Positions 1 through 7,103 of a stretch of DNA of 64,000 nt are shown piece after piece. The notes under the pieces were generated by a model. That model ran no database searches. It was not told the DNA's origin and saw only the letters and a program-made list of their open reading frames with translations. Position numbers and translations under genes: made by a program. Positions within the stretch are counted from its first letter, which is position 1, and each line of letters opens with the position of its first letter. Source of the DNA: Geotalea sp. SG265 (GTDB lineage: Bacteria > Desulfobacterota > Desulfuromonadia > Geobacterales > Geobacteraceae); the NCBI RefSeq assembly GCF_022808985.1, contig NZ_JAKZFT010000001.1:186001-250000 (forward strand), written 5' to 3'.

Positions 1-284
1 TCCTCCACACCACGGCGGGCATCACCATCAATGAAGGAGCGGACCCCGCCGTGCAGCGGGACATGGTGAATTTCTTCGACAAGCTGGTCCCCAACGATCC
101 CTACTTCACCCATGCCGAGGGAAATTCGGACGCACACATCAAATCATCCATCGTCGGGACGGCAAAAACGATCTTCGTGGAAAATTCCAGGTTGGTTCTC
201 GGGACTTGGCAGGCAATCTACTTTTGGGAGTTTGATGGACCGCGGGAAAGAAGAGTGGCGGTCAAGATAAGCGGGGACAGTTAG
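1..284 (+). CDS. yjbQ: YjbQ/UPF0047 family protein, 5' end missing
   Basis: The gene is cut by the left edge of the window. The frame is open from base 3 and ends at TAG 282-284, leaving about 93 residues. The codons before the GTG at base 51 (LHTTAGITINEGADP) belong to the protein, so that GTG is not the start. UPF0047 hallmarks are HTTAGITINE, AHIKSSIVG and the C-terminal LGTWQAIYFWEFDGPR. Family members are about 135-140 residues, so roughly the first third lies outside. E. coli YjbQ is reported to have weak thiamine-phosphate synthase activity, but its physiological role is unsettled. The gene converges on thiL with four bases between the stop codons. Confidence 0.85.
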   Translation, partial: LHTTAGITINEGADPAVQRDMVNFFDKLVPNDPYFTHAEGNSDAHIKSSIVGTAKTIFVENSRLVLGTWQAIYFWEFDGPRERRVAVKISGDS

Positions 285-288
285 CAGT

Positions 289-1272
289 TCAGGTAAAATG
301 ATTGTAGCCCGTCCGCCGCGGCTGATACGCCGAACCGTCGGCAGCGATAATGGCAAGGCCATCCCCTGCAGTAATTTCACCGATCACGGCAACGGCGACA
401 CCACAGGAATCCAGACAGGAAAATACACGCTCCCTGAGCAGTGGGGGCGCCGTGAAGACAAGTTCGTAATCCTCCCCGCCCCCCAGGGCAAGGGCGAAGA
501 AGTCCTCAGTAAAACTCGAAACATCTTTCCGGTACTGATCGGAAAGAGGCAGGCTCGCCAGGTCGAGCCGGGCTCCCACAGCCGATTTCTCCAGGATATG
601 CCCCAGGTCAGCGAGCAGCCCGTCACTGACATCGATCATGGAAGTGGCCAGACCCGCCTCTGCCAGGGCAATGCCGGCTGCCACTCGCGGTTCCGGATCA
701 AGGTGTCTTGAAACGGCCAGCCCCTCTCGCTCCCCCTGCCGCAGCAGCTCCAAGCCAAGGGCCGAATCGCCCAGAGTTCCCGTAACAAAAACCAGATCCC
801 CCGGCTGTGCGCCGCTACGCCCTACCACCCGCCCAGGCAGCTGTTCACCGATGGCGGTCACAGAGATGGCCAGTCCCCCTTTGGACGAGCAGGTATCCCC
901 CCCGATCAGGGTGACGCCGAATTGGTCTGCGCGCTCCATCATGCCGTGCATGAACCTGTCGAGAAACGCCAGTTCCAACTGTTGGGGTACGGCCAGCGAA
1001 AGCAGGTAATAGCGAGGTTTGGCACCCATGGCGGCCAGATCGGAGAGATTTACCGCCAGCGATTTCCGGCCGAGCCTAAGTGGATCGGTCAGGGTGAGGT
1101 CGAAGTGGACTCCTTCCACCAGCATGTCGGAGGTCACCAGCGCCAGGTGGCCGGGTGCCGGTTCAACGGCGGCGGCATCATCACCGATGCCGATGGGGAC
1201 AGTCGGCTGTTCTGCAATGGCAGCGGCAATCCGGTTGATAAAACCGAATTCGCCCAGGTCGCGTAACCTCAC
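289..1272 (-). CDS. thiL: Thiamine-monophosphate kinase
   Basis: ThiL phosphorylates thiamine monophosphate with ATP to give thiamine pyrophosphate, the last step of cofactor synthesis in the cytoplasm. The 327-residue product has the usual family length. It shows the AIR-synthase-like motifs GIGDDAA (28-34), NLSDLAAMGA (75-84), GGDT (124-127), DVSDGL (214-219) and GGGEDYEL (264-271), which carry the metal and nucleotide ligands. The start is GTG at 1272, overlapping the TGA of lon as GTGA, so translational coupling to lon is likely. It has no evident promoter of its own. Identity is secure from the motifs. Confidence 0.95.
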   Translation of the reverse strand: MRLRDLGEFGFINRIAAAIAEQPTVPIGIGDDAAAVEPAPGHLALVTSDMLVEGVHFDLTLTDPLRLGRKSLAVNLSDLAAMGAKPRYYLLSLAVPQQLELAFLDRFMHGMMERADQFGVTLIGGDTCSSKGGLAISVTAIGEQLPGRVVGRSGAQPGDLVFVTGTLGDSALGLELLRQGEREGLAVSRHLDPEPRVAAGIALAEAGLATSMIDVSDGLLADLGHILEKSAVGARLDLASLPLSDQYRKDVSSFTEDFFALALGGGEDYELVFTAPPLLRERVFSCLDSCGVAVAVIGEITAGDGLAIIAADGSAYQPRRTGYNHFT

Positions 1273-3722
1273 ACCTTCGCCCCCGCCACAATCCCTTTGC
1301 GGGATGGGACCAGAACCCGCGTCGTATGCGCCTTGGTCTTGGGAGGAATGGTCTTCGGCGTTCCCGGGGGGGTAGGCGGATATTTTTCCAGGGCAACCTT
1401 GAGCACATCGTCGATGGTACCGGCGAAGACGATCTTGACCTTCTTCAGGATATGGCGAGGGACGTCTTCAAGATCCTTGCGATTCTGCTCAGGAATGATA
1501 ATGGTAACGATGCCGAGCCGGATGGCAGCGAGGATCTTCTCCTTGAGCCCGCCGATGGGAAGAACTTTACCCCGCAGGGTAATCTCGCCGGTCATGGCCA
1601 CATCCTTTTTGACCGGAGTCTTGGTCAGCGCCGAAACCAGGGCGGTGGCCATAGTGACGCCGGCCGACGGGCCATCCTTGGGTATGGCTCCGGCAGGGAC
1701 ATGAACGTGAATATCCATGGCGCCATAGAAATCCTCCGCCAAGTGCAATTCCGCGGCACGAGTGCGAATGTAGGAGAGAGCCGCCTGGACCGACTCCTTC
1801 ATCACGTCTCCCAGCTGGCCGGTTAGGGATAGTCCCCCCTTTCCTTTCATGATCGTCGCTTCGATGAAGAGGACTTCCCCCCCCACGGGGGTCCAGGCCA
1901 GACCGGTAACGACCCCGATTTCGTTCTGCTTCATCTCCTCCTCGCGGATGAATCGGGGCGGTCCCAGGTATTTGGCAACGGTTGCGGCATTGATCAGGAA
2001 CTGCCGTTTCTCCCCCTCCGCGACCCGCCTCGCCACCTTACGGCAGACAGAGCCGATTTCACGCTCCAGGTTTCGGAGTCCTGCCTCGCGGGTATATTTG
2101 GAGATGATCGTCTTCAGTGCCTCATCGGAGAAGGTGATTACCTTATCCGTGATACCGTTTTCCTTGGTCTGCCGCGGCACCAGGTAACGCTTGGCGATCT
2201 GCAGCTTTTCCTCTTCCGTGTAGCCGGAGAGACTGATCACCTCCATCCGGTCGCGCAGGGGCCCGGGCACCGTGTCGATCTGGTTAGCCGTGGCGATGAA
2301 CATGACGTCGGACAGATTGAAGGGAAGATTGATGTAGTGGTCGGAGAAGGAGTGGTTCTGCTCCGGATCGAGCACCTCCAGCAGTGCGGAAGAAGGGTCG
2401 CCGCGGAAATCCGCACCCAGCTTGTCCAGCTCGTCGAGCATAAAAACGGGATTGTTGGACCCGGCCTGTTTCAGGCCTTGGATGATGCGCCCCGGCAAGG
2501 CGCCCACGTAGGTCCGGCGATGGCCCCTGATCTCCGCCTCGTCCCGCACGCCACCAAGGGAAATGCGGACGAATTTTCGTCCCATGGCCCGGGCAATGGA
2601 TTTACCCAGGGAGGTCTTGCCGACCCCCGGAGGGCCCACAAAGCAGAGGATCGGGCCTTTCATCTTCTTCTTCAGCTTGCGGACCGCCAGGAACTCCAGG
2701 ATGCGCTCCTTGATCTTCTCCAGAAAATAATGGTCTTCATCGAGGATTTCCTTCGCCTTCTTGATCTCCAGTGAATCCCTGGTGGATTTGCTCCAGGGAA
2801 GTTCCACCAGCCAGTCCAGGTAGGTGCGCAGCATACCCGATTCCGCAGCATCAGGATGCATCTGTTCCAGGCGTCCCAGCTGCTTCAATGCCTCTTTTTC
2901 CACATTCTGCGGCATTCTGGCATTGGCGATGGCCTTGCGCAGCTCGGCGATCTCTTCACTCCGGACATCGGTCTCCCCCAGCTCCTGCTGGATCGCCCGC
3001 AATTGTTCCCGCAGGTAGTATTCCCGCTGGCTTTTACCCATCTCCTCCTTGGCCGCGGACTGGATCCGTGCCTGCATGCTCAGGAGTTCGAATTCCTTAT
3101 TGAGATAGTCGTTAACCCGTTTCAGCCGCTCGATGGGATCGATGATCTCCAGGAGTCCCTGGGCCTCCTCCACCTTCAGGCCGATATTGCTGGCGATGAG
3201 GTCGGCAAGGCTTCCCGCCTCCTGCATGTTTTCGACGATCACCATGACCTCGGGCGAAACCACTTTACCCAATGAAACGATCTTGGCCAATTGCTCCTTG
3301 ACGGTACGCATGAATGCTTCCGTCTCAAGCGTGTTCTCCGGCAGCAGCGGCTCGACGATGCGCTCGATACGCACAGAATAAAAGGGCTTCTGCTCCATGA
3401 AATCGACAATCCGCCCTTTGGTCAGGCCCTGGACGAGAATTTTAACCCTGCCGTCAGGCAGTTTCAGCATCCGCATGATCATGGCGACGGTCCCCACACC
3501 ATAGATCATTTCCGGAGCAGGATCTTCCTCGCTCATGTCCTTCTGGGTCGCGAGAAAGATGAGCCTGTCCTTGGACAGCGCCGAATCGACGGCATTGATG
3601 GATATTTCCCGCCCGACGAAAAGGGGAAGGATCATGTAAGGATAGACGACAACATCCCTTACGGGCAGAAGCGGCAGGACGTCCGGTATGTTCAGCTCTT
3701 CGTTTTCCTGCTTATTTTCCAT
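1269..3722 (-). CDS. lon: ATP-dependent protease Lon
   Basis: Lon is a cytoplasmic AAA+ serine-lysine protease that degrades misfolded and regulatory proteins. From the chosen ATG (3722) the product is 817 residues. It has an N-terminal substrate domain from LPLLPVRDVV, Walker A GPPGVGKT (363-370), Walker B VFMLDELDK (426-434) and the proteolytic motif KDGPSAG with Ser686 and the partner Lys729. A TTG 15 bases upstream would add MRRFY, but it overlaps the Shine-Dalgarno GAGGAG that serves the ATG eight bases later, so ATG is preferred. The gene overlaps the end of hsp20 by 11 bases and the start of thiL by 4, giving an hsp20-lon-thiL operon. Confidence 0.97.
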   Translation of the reverse strand: MENKQENEELNIPDVLPLLPVRDVVVYPYMILPLFVGREISINAVDSALSKDRLIFLATQKDMSEEDPAPEMIYGVGTVAMIMRMLKLPDGRVKILVQGLTKGRIVDFMEQKPFYSVRIERIVEPLLPENTLETEAFMRTVKEQLAKIVSLGKVVSPEVMVIVENMQEAGSLADLIASNIGLKVEEAQGLLEIIDPIERLKRVNDYLNKEFELLSMQARIQSAAKEEMGKSQREYYLREQLRAIQQELGETDVRSEEIAELRKAIANARMPQNVEKEALKQLGRLEQMHPDAAESGMLRTYLDWLVELPWSKSTRDSLEIKKAKEILDEDHYFLEKIKERILEFLAVRKLKKKMKGPILCFVGPPGVGKTSLGKSIARAMGRKFVRISLGGVRDEAEIRGHRRTYVGALPGRIIQGLKQAGSNNPVFMLDELDKLGADFRGDPSSALLEVLDPEQNHSFSDHYINLPFNLSDVMFIATANQIDTVPGPLRDRMEVISLSGYTEEEKLQIAKRYLVPRQTKENGITDKVITFSDEALKTIISKYTREAGLRNLEREIGSVCRKVARRVAEGEKRQFLINAATVAKYLGPPRFIREEEMKQNEIGVVTGLAWTPVGGEVLFIEATIMKGKGGLSLTGQLGDVMKESVQAALSYIRTRAAELHLAEDFYGAMDIHVHVPAGAIPKDGPSAGVTMATALVSALTKTPVKKDVAMTGEITLRGKVLPIGGLKEKILAAIRLGIVTIIIPEQNRKDLEDVPRHILKKVKIVFAGTIDDVLKVALEKYPPTPPGTPKTIPPKTKAHTTRVLVPSRKGIVAGAKV

Positions 3723-4170
3723 GTAAAATCTCCTCAATCCGGATATCGCGGATCAGCGTATTTTTGTCCTGCAGTCTGGGGAAAACGACGGCAAGCACCC
3801 CTCTCTCGTATCTGGCTTTGACCCTATCCATATCCACAGCAGGGGGGATCTCCACGGTCCGGCAAAAATGACCGAACTGGCGTTCCATACACAGGTAATT
3901 GGCGCCGGCAGCACCGGTATCTTCCCTTTTCATCCCTTTCAACACCATTGTATTGCAACATATGGTCAGTGACAAATCTTCCCCGGCAAATCCCGGCAGA
4001 TCAAACTCCACCACATAACAGTCCGGGGTCTCGAAAATGTCCACGCTGGGGGAAAACTCGCACTCCTTGCTTTCCGTTCCTTCAAGGGTCGAGAGGTAGG
4101 AAAAAATTTCATCAATCTGCTGTCGGAAAAAATTCAGCCATTCCAACGGATATCGTGGAATTACCGCCAT
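3712..4170 (-). CDS. Hsp20 small heat shock protein
   Basis: This is an alpha-crystallin-type holdase chaperone that keeps denatured proteins soluble in the cytoplasm. The crystallin domain begins near SVDIFETPDCYVVEFDLPGF and includes LSLTICCNTMVLKG and the closing ARYERGVLAVVFPR. The start is uncertain. The frame is open to a TTG at 4377 and also has ATG at 4266, but neither has a good ribosome site, and the extra residues are rich in Lys/Arg/Ser and unlike the family. ATG at 4170 gives 152 residues, the usual Hsp20 size. A possible -35 (TTGACT, 4279-4284) lies upstream on this strand. It overlaps lon, so chaperone and protease are probably expressed together. Confidence 0.85.
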   Translation of the reverse strand: MAVIPRYPLEWLNFFRQQIDEIFSYLSTLEGTESKECEFSPSVDIFETPDCYVVEFDLPGFAGEDLSLTICCNTMVLKGMKREDTGAAGANYLCMERQFGHFCRTVEIPPAVDMDRVKARYERGVLAVVFPRLQDKNTLIRDIRIEEILHGK

Positions 4171-4387
4171 AACTGCCCCAGATATTTCGATTACATGGCC
4201 GGAAAGGCCACCCGACACCCTTTTCGTTCGCTTCAACGGCACGGACGATTTTGTTGATTTAACCATCTTTGCCGCGAAAGTCAAGCCAATCCGCCCTTGC
4301 GGCGCCGCCATCCGGCCTGCTTCGGCGGCAAAGAACCGCCATTCCTTTCTCCAACAGGCTGTCCCTCCCGGATTCAACTCTTATGAA

Positions 4388-4416
4388 TTGAATTATGGAA
4401 CACCCGCGTGTATAAT
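4388..4416 (+). promoter_or_regulatory. Predicted sigma-70 promoter for the TPR gene
   Basis: A -35 hexamer TTGAAT (4388-4393) and a perfect -10 TATAAT (4411-4416) are separated by 17 bases, the optimal spacing. Transcription would start near 4423 and leave a leader of about 115 bases before the TPR gene. This lies in the 369-base divergent gap between hsp20 (if it starts at 4170) and the TPR gene. The rest of that gap holds a possible N-terminal extension of hsp20 and the hairpin at 4479-4510. Confidence 0.5.
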
Positions 4417-4478
4417 CACCCCGCTTTGCGGACAGTGGCCAGCCTCCCGACAAATACGGGCCGGCCACGGGGCATCCG

Positions 4479-4510
4479 GCCGGCAAATTGCCAGATGGTG
4501 GCTTGCCGGC
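4479..4510 (+). promoter_or_regulatory. GC-rich hairpin in the 5' leader of the TPR gene
   Basis: GCCGGCAA (4479-4486) pairs perfectly with TTGCCGGC (4503-4510), and the inner CCA/TGG can extend the stem. No T-run follows, so this is not a standard terminator. It ends 29 bases before the ATG at 4540. It could affect translation or mRNA stability; a function is not shown. Confidence 0.35.
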
Positions 4511-4539
4511 ACTGGAAATATAATGAGATGTGAGGGCGC

Positions 4540-6423
4540 ATGAAAAAATATTCGACTATAATGATAATCGCATTCGCACCGGTCTTCCTCTGCGGTTTCG
4601 ACTGGGGGTTCGGCATCAAAGACAAATGCACCGAGGCGAAAAAACTGGCCACGGAGCTGAACGAGATCAAGGATGATGCCTCACGCGGCGACTCTGAAGC
4701 AAAAATCGCCGAACTCTGCCCGGAAGGTGCGGCGGTCCATTTCGCCAGGGCACTCAACTTCGAACGGAACGGCGCTCTGGACAAGGCAATCGCCGAATAC
4801 CAGGAGTCGCTCAGGGAAGACTCTGATTTTGCCGCTGCCAATGGCAATTTGGGTCTTGCATATCTGAAGAAAAAACAGGAAGACGATGCGGTAGTCGAGC
4901 TGACCAAGGCAACTAAAAACCATTCCAGCGGCATTTACCATAAAGCTCTCGGCAAGATCTTTTCCGATAAAAAACTCTACTCCCTCGCCCTTTACCACTA
5001 TAACGAAGCACTTGCACAAATGCCCGCCGACACCGGGCTGCATGCCGATATCGCCGATGTCTACCTGAATTCCGGATTGCCGAACAGTGCCGAAGAGGAA
5101 TTCAACAAAATACTTGTGGCGGAGTCGGGAAACACCCGGGCAAGAATGGGTATAGCGGCAATCAACAGCAGCAGAAACGATTTTGACAAGGCCATAGACC
5201 AACTGAAAAAAGCCCAGGCTGTCGATCCCGGCAACAAGGAAATTCACCGGCTTTTGGCAGAGGCCTACGATAAAAAAGGGGACAAGAAAAGCGCCGAATA
5301 TGAATCGCTCCTAGCAGGCGTGCAGGTCAAGACGGAGACGGCGGCGCGGCCTGACCACCTGCGCCAGGGAGATGCTTTCATGGCTGCAAAGGAATTTCCC
5401 AAGGCTATCGACGAGTACAAAGCGGCTCTCAAGGAGAAGCCCGATTGGCCTGAGGTCCTGCAGAAACTGGGAGACGCATCCATGGCCGTCGACAATGACG
5501 ACGACGCCATAACCTATTACAAGGAAGCGGTACGGCTCAAGGCCAAAGACGACGCCATCCATTACAAGCTGGGCCTGCTCTATGAGCGCCAGGCACTCCT
5601 CGACGAGGCGGTGGTGGAGTACCGCCAATACCTTTCCGCCGTCGCCGATAATCTGGATGCACGGCGCAGGCTGGCGGACATCTATACCCAGCGGGGCAGC
5701 TATCCACAGGCTATTGAACAGTACCGTGCCTTGCTAAAATTGAAAAGCGACGACGCCGCAGTCCATCTGAAGCTGGCACGGGTCTATGTGAGCAGCAAAG
5801 ATTATGCACCGGCAATAACGGAATACCTGGAGGCGACAAAGCTTGAACCGGGCAATATCGAAGCGCATCGGGAACTTGCCCTGCTCTACCGGAAGAAGAA
5901 CCAGAACGACGAAGCGGCAAAGGAGTATCAGGCCGTCCTGAAGGTGAAAAAGGACGATAATGATGCCCGCACGGCCCTCACCTCGATCTATGTGAAAGGC
6001 AAGAAGTATGATGAACTGATCGATCTGCTCAAGGAAGGAGTGGAGCTCAACCCGAAGGACCCCAACAGCCATTACAAGCTGGGGCTCATGTATGAGTTCA
6101 AGAAAGACTATCCAGCCGCAATAGATCAGTACAAAGAAGCGACGGTGCTCAAGGCAGACCATGCAAAGGCGCTGAATGCGCTGGGCAGGGCTTACATGAA
6201 GAGCGGCCGCATAACCGAAGCAAAGGAGGCTTTGGAGGCGGCGAAAAAAGCCGATCCGGAGCTTGAAGAAACCACGGTGCTCCTCAGCAACATCAAGGAT
6301 GAGATGTCACCCGAACCCAAAAAGTACAAAAAGCGAAGTCACAAGTCGAAGAAGAGCAAATCGGCCAGGAAGAGCGGAAAGAGCCGGTCCGGAAAGACCA
6401 AGACGAAAAAATCCAGGCACTGA
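4540..6423 (+). CDS. Exported TPR-repeat protein with a basic C-terminal tail
   Basis: The 627-residue protein begins with a hydrophobic export signal (MKKYSTIMIIAFAPVFLC). Cys18 precedes GFDWGF, but the residue before it is Leu, so the lipobox is atypical and lipoprotein status is uncertain. From about residue 60 to 585 it is almost entirely tetratricopeptide repeats, shown by units such as NGNLGLAYLKKKQEDDAVVE and HYKLGLMYEFKKDYPAAIDQ, about a dozen in all. TPRs usually serve as scaffolds for protein partners. The last 35 or so residues are a Lys/Arg/Ser tail (for example KKRSHKSKKSKSARKSGKSR). GTGAGGGCGC precedes the ATG. It is transcribed alone between its promoter and a terminator. The partner is unknown. 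Confidence 0.85.
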   Translation: MKKYSTIMIIAFAPVFLCGFDWGFGIKDKCTEAKKLATELNEIKDDASRGDSEAKIAELCPEGAAVHFARALNFERNGALDKAIAEYQESLREDSDFAAANGNLGLAYLKKKQEDDAVVELTKATKNHSSGIYHKALGKIFSDKKLYSLALYHYNEALAQMPADTGLHADIADVYLNSGLPNSAEEEFNKILVAESGNTRARMGIAAINSSRNDFDKAIDQLKKAQAVDPGNKEIHRLLAEAYDKKGDKKSAEYESLLAGVQVKTETAARPDHLRQGDAFMAAKEFPKAIDEYKAALKEKPDWPEVLQKLGDASMAVDNDDDAITYYKEAVRLKAKDDAIHYKLGLLYERQALLDEAVVEYRQYLSAVADNLDARRRLADIYTQRGSYPQAIEQYRALLKLKSDDAAVHLKLARVYVSSKDYAPAITEYLEATKLEPGNIEAHRELALLYRKKNQNDEAAKEYQAVLKVKKDDNDARTALTSIYVKGKKYDELIDLLKEGVELNPKDPNSHYKLGLMYEFKKDYPAAIDQYKEATVLKADHAKALNALGRAYMKSGRITEAKEALEAAKKADPELEETTVLLSNIKDEMSPEPKKYKKRSHKSKKSKSARKSGKSRSGKTKTKKSRH

Positions 6424-6443
6424 GTGCCTGAGTCGAAATAAAG

Positions 6444-6480
6444 AAAAAAGGCCGGGGCATGTCTGCCTCGGCCTTTTCTT
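6444..6480. terminator. Bidirectional rho-independent terminator
   Basis: An A-run, a stem formed by AAGGCCGGGGC and GCCTCGGCCTT (one G-U pair) and a following TTTTCTTTC make a hairpin that works on both strands. It separates the convergent TPR gene and rlpA. The T-rich side is stronger on the minus strand (CCTTTTTTCTTTATTTC). Confidence 0.8.
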
Positions 6481-6493
6481 TCGCCCAAATAAT

Positions 6494-6964
6494 TTATTGT
6501 AATGATGCTTCTTCGGTAAGCGGGACTATCTTTACCCTGGCTATTCCCTTGCCATAAAATCCCAGCTCTTTTGCCGCCGCCCGCGACAGGTCTATGAACG
6601 GCTTCTTTTTCTTGCGGCAACGGTCGTTGACTGTTACCACTACCTCTTTCTCATTGGAGAGATTCGTCACTTTCACCTTGGTCCCGAACGGCAGGTCCTG
6701 GTGGGCCGCGGTCAATTTCTCCGGATTGTAGCGAGCGCCTGAGGTCGTTCTTCTGCCATCGTACCGCCTGGCATAGTAGGAAGCGATGCCGATCTTTTCG
6801 ACATCCTTAGCCTCCCTGGGTGTTTCTGCAGCAACGGGTGTTTCTTGTGGCCTGCTTTCCGATTGCGGTTCTTCAGCCAGCAGGGGAAGCGTGTGGATCG
6901 GAAGGAGCATCAGGCAGATCGCGGCAATCAAAACCGGCCTGCCCCTACGCTCAAGTGATGCCAT
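6494..6964 (-). CDS. rlpA: RlpA-like septal ring protein
   Basis: RlpA-family proteins are envelope proteins with a double-psi beta-barrel; Pseudomonas RlpA is a lytic transglycosylase acting on glycan strands lacking peptide stems. The 156-residue product has an N-terminal signal segment (PVLIAAICLMLLPIHTLPLL) and no clear lipobox. A Glu/Pro-rich linker leads to the barrel, with GIASYYARRYDGRRTTSGA, LPFGTKVKVTN and VVVTVNDRC, the core family signatures. No SPOR domain follows, so septal targeting by denuded glycan is not predicted. ATG at 6964 is preferred over a GTG six bases upstream because AAGGAGGT sits directly before it. The gene is monocistronic with its own promoter. Confidence 0.85.
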   Translation of the reverse strand: MASLERRGRPVLIAAICLMLLPIHTLPLLAEEPQSESRPQETPVAAETPREAKDVEKIGIASYYARRYDGRRTTSGARYNPEKLTAAHQDLPFGTKVKVTNLSNEKEVVVTVNDRCRKKKKPFIDLSRAAAKELGFYGKGIARVKIVPLTEEASLQ

Positions 6965-6992
6965 GCGCACCTCCTTTGTTGGGCGAGGGGTT

Positions 6993-7022
6993 CATATAGC
7001 ATGGCAATCAGGCTGGAGTCAA
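6993..7022 (-). promoter_or_regulatory. Predicted sigma-70 promoter for rlpA
   Basis: On the minus strand TTGACT (7022-7017) and TATATG (6998-6993) are 18 bases apart, about 30 bases upstream of the rlpA ATG. The match is good at -35 (5 of 6) and fair at -10 (4 of 6). Confidence 0.4.
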
Positions 7023-7103
7023 GAAAAAAGAGAAAGCTCTAATCCATATTTCTAATGAAGTTAATGATACCGCACGGTTCGGCACCGGGCAATGACCGGA
7101 AAA

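Noticed and set aside
4519-4524. A perfect TATAAT just before the TPR gene
   Set aside because: No -35 element is at proper distance, and transcription from it would leave almost no leader for the ribosome site. The upstream 4388-4416 pair is far better.
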